DNA from: an uncultured bacterium
GTDB lineage: Bacteria; Planctomycetota; Planctomycetia; Pirellulales; UBA1268
Direction: 5' to 3'
DNA length: 9,201 nt
Assembly: GCA_937959175.1 (NCBI GenBank)
Contig: CALGAS010000425.1
Coordinates: 1 to 9,201 of the forward strand
Of the stretch, positions 5,106 to 9,201 are shown in pieces. A program made the position numbers and the translations under genes. The notes beneath the pieces are model-generated. The model saw only the letters and a list, made by a program, of their open reading frames with translations. It made no database searches and was not told where the DNA came from. How positions within the stretch are numbered: the stretch's first letter is position 1; the number at the start of each line of letters is the position of its first letter.

Positions 5106-7838
5106 TTGGCAGATGATGAAAAGCCGTCGGAGGGTGAGGCCGCCTCCGGGGGCGAGTCGAGCAGCGGGGACCTGGGCCGGCTGGTTGACCTGCCGATCGA
5201 GCAGGAACTCAAAGACAGTTATCTGACGTACGCGATGAGCGTGATCGTCAGCCGGGCCCTGCCCGACGTCCGCGATGGCCTCAAGCCGTCGCAGCGGCGA
5301 ATCCTCGTCGCGATGAACGACCTCAACCTCTCTCCCTCATCCTCACGGGTGAAGTGCGCCAAGATCTCGGGCGACACCAGCGGCAACTACCATCCCCACG
5401 GCGAAAGCGTCATCTATCCGACCCTCGTCCGCATGGCCCAGGAATGGAACATGCGGCATGTCTTGGTCGACAAGCAGGGCAACTTCGGCTCCGTCGCCGG
5501 CCTGCCGGCGGCCGCCATGCGATACACCGAGGCCCGGCTCTCGCCGATCGCTTCGCTGATGCTCGACGACCTGTCGCTCGACACGGTCGACTTCGTGCCG
5601 ACCTACGACGAGCGGAACACCGAGCCGGTCGTGCTGCCGAGCCGGTTTCCCAACCTCGTCGTCAACGGGGCCGGCGGGATCGCCGTCGGGATGGCCACCA
5701 GCATCCCGCCCCACAACCTGGGCGAGGTCTGCCGGGCCCTCGTGGCCCTGATCGACGACCCGGAGACTTCGCTGGGCGACCTGCTCGAGATCGTCCCCGG
5801 CCCCGATTTCCCCACCGGCGGGATCGTGATGGGCCGCGAGGCCCTCCTGCGGGGCTACCTTACCGGCCGCAGCACGATCACGCTGCGGGCCCGGGCCCAC
5901 GTCGAGGAGTTTGGCAAGAACCGCAACCGGATCGTCGTCACCGAGATTCCCTACCAGCAGACTCGCGACGCCATCGAGGAGAAGATCGCCGAACTGGTGA
6001 CGGACGATCGGGTCAAGGGCATCTCGGCGATCCGCAACGAGAGCGACCTCAAGGAGCCTGTCCGGCTGGTGCTTGAGCTCAAACGAGATGCCGATCCCGA
6101 CGTCGTGCTCAACCAGCTCTACCAGTATTCGCCGCTGCAAACGTCGTTCTCGCTGATCTTCCTGGCGCTGGTCGACGGCAAGCCGCGAGTTCTCTCGTTC
6201 AAGGAAATGCTGCAGGAGTTCCTTCGGCACCGCACGACGGTCATCCGGCGGCGGACGCAGCATCTCCTCCAGAAGGCCCGCAGCCGCAAGCACACGCTTG
6301 AAGGGCTGCTCGTCGCCCTGGCCAACATCGACGAGGTGATCAAGATCATTCGGTCGTCGACGTCGCAGGCTGAGGCCAAGGAACGGCTCTGCCAGCTCGA
6401 GGCGCCGGCGGCGCTGCTCGAGCGGGCCCTTGGCGGCGAGGGATTCGCGGTGCTCCAAGAGGAGCGCGGAGTGGCCGAGACCTACGGGCTCTCACCGGTC
6501 CAGGCGGACGCCATCCTCCGGCTGACGCTCGGCCAACTGGTCAATCTCGAGCAGGAGAAGCTCGGCGGTGAGCATCGGGATCTGCTCGGCAAGATCGGGG
6601 AGTTCCGCAGGATTCTCTCGAGCGACGCCAACATCAAGGCCCTCATCCGTGAGGACCTCACCCAGCTCGAGGCCAAGCATGCCGACGCTCGCCGCACCGA
6701 GATCAGCGGCGAGGTGGCAGACATCCGCGACATGGCCGAACTGATCACCGAGGCCACGATGGTGGTCACGATCAGCCGGGCGGGCTACGTCAAGCGGACA
6801 CCGGCCGATGTCTATCGGGCCCAGCGGCGGGGGGGCAAGGGCCTCACCGGCGCCCGGAGCGACGAGGAGGACCCGATCGAGCATCTCTTCGTCGCCAGCA
6901 CCCATGACTGGCTGCTGGTCTTCACGACCCTCGGCAAGGTCTTCTCGATGCGGGTCTTCGAGCTCCCCGAGCTGGCCCGCGACGCCAAGGGGCGGGCTCT
7001 CGTCAATCTGCTCGAGTTCGAGGATGGCGAGAAGGTGGCCGATTGCCGCGCCGTTTCCGGCTTCGAGGATCCCGATCAATATCTGATGCTCGCCACCCGC
7101 AGCGGGATGATCAAGAAAACCGCCCTCGAGCAGTACCGCCGCCGCCGGACCAAGGGCCTGATCGCGGTCAAGCTTCGCGACGGTGACGAACTGGTCGATG
7201 CCGTGATCACGAGGCCGGGCGACGAGCTCGTTCTGGCGACGGCGAAGGGCATGGCAATCCGGTTTCCTGAGTCGGACGCTCGGCCGATGGGCCGCGATAC
7301 CAGCGGCGTGCGCGGCATCAAGCTGGGGTCGGGTGATCACCTCGCCGGCATGGTTGTGGCGGAACCCGATGCCACGCTCCTGACCGTCTGCGAGCACGGC
7401 CACGGCAAGCGGACGCCCTTTGGCCCCGGCACGGCGGTGGCGGGAGGGGAGAGCGACACCGACGAGTCGGCCGCCGACGGCGAGAGCGAGGATGGCGTGA
7501 GCGGGATGCGGTACCGGACGCAGCACCGGGGTGGCAAGGGCATCCGTGACATCAAGACGACTGCCCGCAACGGAAAGGTCGTCTCGATCGTGGCCGTTCG
7601 CGATGACGATCAGGTTCTGATGATGACCGCCCACGGGAAGATCCAGCGGGTCAACGTCGCCGAGATTCGGCCGATGGGCCGCAACACCCAGGGCGTGTTG
7701 ATCATGCGGGTGGACGACGGCGACACGCTGGCTGCCGTGGTGCCGGTTCCTCCGGGGGAGTTGGAGGAGGCCGACGAGGCTCCCGCCCCGACGCCTCCCG
7801 AGGCGGCACCTGAAGGAGCCGCGCCGGCGGCCGAATAG
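5106..7838 (+). CDS. gyrA: DNA gyrase subunit A
   Basis: GyrA is the breakage-reunion subunit of gyrase (A2B2), which with GyrB introduces negative supercoils using ATP. From the TTG at 5106 the protein has 910 residues. An acidic Ser-rich N-terminal tail precedes YLTYAMSVIVSRALPDVRDGLKPSQRRIL (about 39-67). The quinolone region HPHGESVIYP (96-105) follows, then the catalytic tyrosine in AAMRYTEARL (Tyr140, equal to E. coli Tyr122). After the coiled-coil and tower region, the GyrA box QRRGGKG (573-579) marks the C-terminal beta-pinwheel and separates gyrase from topoisomerase IV. A second RGGKG strand motif lies at 808-812. Oddities are Pro105 where E. coli has Asp87, an acidic insertion of about 28 residues (774-801), and an Ala/Pro/Glu tail. 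The gene is probably transcribed from its own promoter, divergent from the glycosyltransferase operon. A start at 5091 (915 residues) is possible. Confidence 0.97.
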   Translation: MADDEKPSEGEAASGGESSSGDLGRLVDLPIEQELKDSYLTYAMSVIVSRALPDVRDGLKPSQRRILVAMNDLNLSPSSSRVKCAKISGDTSGNYHPHGESVIYPTLVRMAQEWNMRHVLVDKQGNFGSVAGLPAAAMRYTEARLSPIASLMLDDLSLDTVDFVPTYDERNTEPVVLPSRFPNLVVNGAGGIAVGMATSIPPHNLGEVCRALVALIDDPETSLGDLLEIVPGPDFPTGGIVMGREALLRGYLTGRSTITLRARAHVEEFGKNRNRIVVTEIPYQQTRDAIEEKIAELVTDDRVKGISAIRNESDLKEPVRLVLELKRDADPDVVLNQLYQYSPLQTSFSLIFLALVDGKPRVLSFKEMLQEFLRHRTTVIRRRTQHLLQKARSRKHTLEGLLVALANIDEVIKIIRSSTSQAEAKERLCQLEAPAALLERALGGEGFAVLQEERGVAETYGLSPVQADAILRLTLGQLVNLEQEKLGGEHRDLLGKIGEFRRILSSDANIKALIREDLTQLEAKHADARRTEISGEVADIRDMAELITEATMVVTISRAGYVKRTPADVYRAQRRGGKGLTGARSDEEDPIEHLFVASTHDWLLVFTTLGKVFSMRVFELPELARDAKGRALVNLLEFEDGEKVADCRAVSGFEDPDQYLMLATRSGMIKKTALEQYRRRRTKGLIAVKLRDGDELVDAVITRPGDELVLATAKGMAIRFPESDARPMGRDTSGVRGIKLGSGDHLAGMVVAEPDATLLTVCEHGHGKRTPFGPGTAVAGGESDTDESAADGESEDGVSGMRYRTQHRGGKGIRDIKTTARNGKVVSIVAVRDDDQVLMMTAHGKIQRVNVAEIRPMGRNTQGVLIMRVDDGDTLAAVVPVPPGELEEADEAPAPTPPEAAPEGAAPAAE

Positions 7839-7921
7839 GCGGCAGCCCTGAGCGGCGGCCGGTGGATGATTTCGGTCATGGCTGCGGCAGGCTGCTGGCG
7901 ACCGACTGACAGTGCTCTGGT

Positions 7922-7950
7922 TTGACAGGCTCAGGCCGGCGGGTTTCAAT
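7922..7950 (+). promoter_or_regulatory. candidate sigma70-type promoter of the pyrophosphatase gene
   Basis: A perfect TTGACA (7922-7927) is followed after exactly 17 bp by TTCAAT (7945-7950), which has four of six consensus bases. It lies in the gap after gyrA and would start transcription near 7957, leaving a leader of about 80 nt. It suggests the pyrophosphatase gene is transcribed independently of gyrA. Confidence 0.5.
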
Positions 7951-7974
7951 CTCGACGTCGTTCACCGCCCTCAT

Positions 7975-8006
7975 CCTTCCCGGGCCGGTTGCAGCGGTCG
8001 GGAAGG
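7975..8006 (+). promoter_or_regulatory. strong hairpin in the presumed leader of the pyrophosphatase gene
   Basis: CCTTCCCG (7975-7982) pairs perfectly with CGGGAAGG (7999-8006). An inner CCG/CGG pairing (7985-7987 with 7995-7997) could extend it. No T-run follows, so it is not an intrinsic terminator. It lies between the promoter candidate and the start codon, so it could affect mRNA stability or translation, or act as a weak terminator for gyrA. Confidence 0.4.
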
Positions 8007-8037
8007 GGGCAGCACCCCAGCGGAGTCTCCCAGCATC

Positions 8038-9201
8038 GTGGTACGCCCCAGTTCGCTCCTCTCTGCCGTGGCGGCGGTCGCCGCGGCCGGCTTGCCCGCA
8101 GTGGCCCTGGCAGCCGGAGATGCCCAGTCCGAGCAGACCTTCGGGATCTTCGGCATCTACGGATTTTTTTGGCTTCTCGGCCTCGCCGGTGCCGGCCTCG
8201 CCCTCTACAAGGCCTGGGATTTCTACCAGTGGATGGATTCCCAGTCGCCCGGGACCGAGCGGATGATCGAGATCGCCGGTTATGTCCGCACCGGGGCCGA
8301 CGCCTATCTCCAGCAGCAGTACAAGGTGGTCGGAGCGTTCTTTGTCGTCATCTTCCTCCTCCTGGCGGTGATGGCCTTCGGCCTCGAGGTCCAGAGCGCC
8401 TGGGTGCCCTTCGCCTTCATCTCGGGCGGTTTCTTCTCCGGTTTGGCCGGCTGGTTCGGGATGAAGACGGCCACGCTTGCCAGCAATCGGACCGCTGCCG
8501 GTGCCGAGCGGAGCCTCAACGACGGCCTCCAGGTGGCCTTCCGCTCAGGCGCGGTGATGGGCCTGACGGTCGTAGGCCTCGGGCTGCTCGATATCATGCT
8601 CTGGTTTCTGATCCTTTACTGGATCGTGCCCTGGTTTGCCGAGCCGCTCTCCCTCGAGGAGATCACGGTGACCATGCTCTGCTTCGGGATGGGGGCGAGT
8701 TCCCAGGCCCTCTTCGCCCGCGTCGGCGGAGGCATCTTCACCAAGGCCGCTGACGTCGGTGCCGACCTCGTCGGCAAAGTCGAAAACAGCATCCCGGAAG
8801 ACGACGCCCGCAATCCCGCCACGATCGCCGACAACGTCGGTGACAACGTTGGTGACGTGGCCGGCATGGGTGCCGACCTCTACGAGAGCTTCTGCGGCAG
8901 CATCCTGGCCACCGCGGCCCTCGGTGTCGCGGCCTTCCACGGCCAGACCGGCATGCAGATGAACGCCCTCTTTCTTCCGATCACGATCGCGGCGGTCGGC
9001 ACGATGCTGTCGATCTGGGGCATCTACCAGGTTCGCACCCAGGAGGATTCCTCCCAGAAGAGCCTCCTGGCGGCCCTCGCCAAGGGCATCAACATGTCGA
9101 CGGCGGCCGTCGTGGGAGCGGCGATCGTGCTTACCTGGATGCTCCTGGGCGGTGGCCACATGGGCGTCTCGGTGTCGGTGATCGTTGGGCTCGTGGCCGG
9201 C
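8038..9201 (+). CDS. hppA: membrane-bound ion-pumping pyrophosphatase, 5' part (runs off window)
   Basis: This integral membrane enzyme hydrolyses pyrophosphate and pumps H+ and/or Na+ out of the cytoplasm. The frame is open from the GTG at 8038 to the window end (388 residues, roughly half of a typical 650-800). Residues 1-26 look like a Sec signal peptide (hydrophobic, then ALAAG), and TM1 follows at about 35-58. Other marks are GYVRTGADAYLQQQYKVV (81-98) and VAFRSGAVMGL (166-176). The pyrophosphate site is TKAADVGADLVGKVE (235-249; Lys236, Asp239, Asp243, Lys247, Glu249), followed by DDARNPATIADNVGDNVGD (255-273). The next words, VAGMGADLYES, resemble K+-dependent family members, whereas K+-independent H+ pumps typically read CAGMAADLFET. 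GGAG at 8022-8025 is a distant ribosome site. The frame stays open upstream to 7870, so the start is uncertain. The position that decides K+ dependence lies beyond the window. Confidence 0.93.
   Translation, partial: MVRPSSLLSAVAAVAAAGLPAVALAAGDAQSEQTFGIFGIYGFFWLLGLAGAGLALYKAWDFYQWMDSQSPGTERMIEIAGYVRTGADAYLQQQYKVVGAFFVVIFLLLAVMAFGLEVQSAWVPFAFISGGFFSGLAGWFGMKTATLASNRTAAGAERSLNDGLQVAFRSGAVMGLTVVGLGLLDIMLWFLILYWIVPWFAEPLSLEEITVTMLCFGMGASSQALFARVGGGIFTKAADVGADLVGKVENSIPEDDARNPATIADNVGDNVGDVAGMGADLYESFCGSILATAALGVAAFHGQTGMQMNALFLPITIAAVGTMLSIWGIYQVRTQEDSSQKSLLAALAKGINMSTAAVVGAAIVLTWMLLGGGHMGVSVSVIVGLVAG

Noticed and set aside
3413..5116. Long plus-strand open frame (567 codons) antisense to the first GT39 gene and crossing the intergenic region
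   Set aside because: Its low-complexity Gly/Arg/Pro/Asp composition and lack of motifs mark it as a shadow of the real minus-strand gene.
7839..7921. Intrinsic terminator directly after gyrA
   Set aside because: I found no clear stem followed by a T-run in this stretch; only the later hairpin at 7975-8006 is strong, and it lacks a T-run.
6492..7949. Long minus-strand open frame (485 codons) antisense to gyrA
   Set aside because: It is antisense to unmistakable GyrA sequence, has no family resemblance, and reflects high third-position GC.
8164..8170. Run of seven T near the start of the pyrophosphatase gene as a possible slippage or frameshift site
   Set aside because: The frame reads correctly through it (GFFWLLG) and into conserved motifs, so nothing requires slippage.
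7989..8753. Plus-strand open frame overlapping the pyrophosphatase gene in another frame
   Set aside because: The adjacent frame from 8038 carries the pyrophosphatase motifs through to the window end, so this frame is a shadow.

Overview
The window is GC-rich bacterial chromosome, probably from a planctomycete (the Pirellulales are my best guess). This rests on three things: the GyrA quinolone-region wording (GNYHPHGE followed by YPTLVRMAQ), a membrane pyrophosphatase with a signal-peptide-like N-terminus, and a short hairpin repeat (A5G4-ACAT-C5T6) of a kind I associate with planctomycete genomes. The assignment is from memory of such sequences, not from a search.

Left part, 125-4858, minus strand: a compact three-gene cassette for lipid-linked sugar transfer. 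Transcription runs from a GT39/ArnT-like membrane glycosyltransferase (4858 to 3077), across a 46-nt gap, into a second GT39 paralogue (3030 to 1117). That gene overlaps by 4 nt (ATGA) a GT2 polyprenyl-phosphate glycosyltransferase (1120 to 125). By family logic the GT2 enzyme charges polyprenyl phosphate with a sugar in the cytoplasm, and the two GT39 enzymes move sugars from polyprenyl carriers to an unknown acceptor on the outer face of the membrane. The second GT39 gene carries an in-frame insertion of about 110 bp bounded by inverted repeats, which the first paralogue lacks.

Middle, 4859-5105: a divergent intergenic region with a plausible gyrA promoter, T-rich tracts, and a three-copy motif family (an 18-bp direct repeat plus an inverted half copy lying inside the gyrA promoter spacer).

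Right part, plus strand: gyrA (5106-7838, TTG start) encodes the DNA gyrase A subunit, with a proline at the quinolone-contacting acidic position and an acidic insertion in the C-terminal beta-pinwheel. A 199-nt spacer with a TTGACA-type promoter and a strong leader hairpin follows. The 5' part of a membrane-bound proton/sodium-pumping pyrophosphatase gene (from about 8038) then runs off the window end. No RNA genes, CRISPR arrays or complete insertion sequences were seen. The long open frames antisense to these genes are GC-driven shadows.
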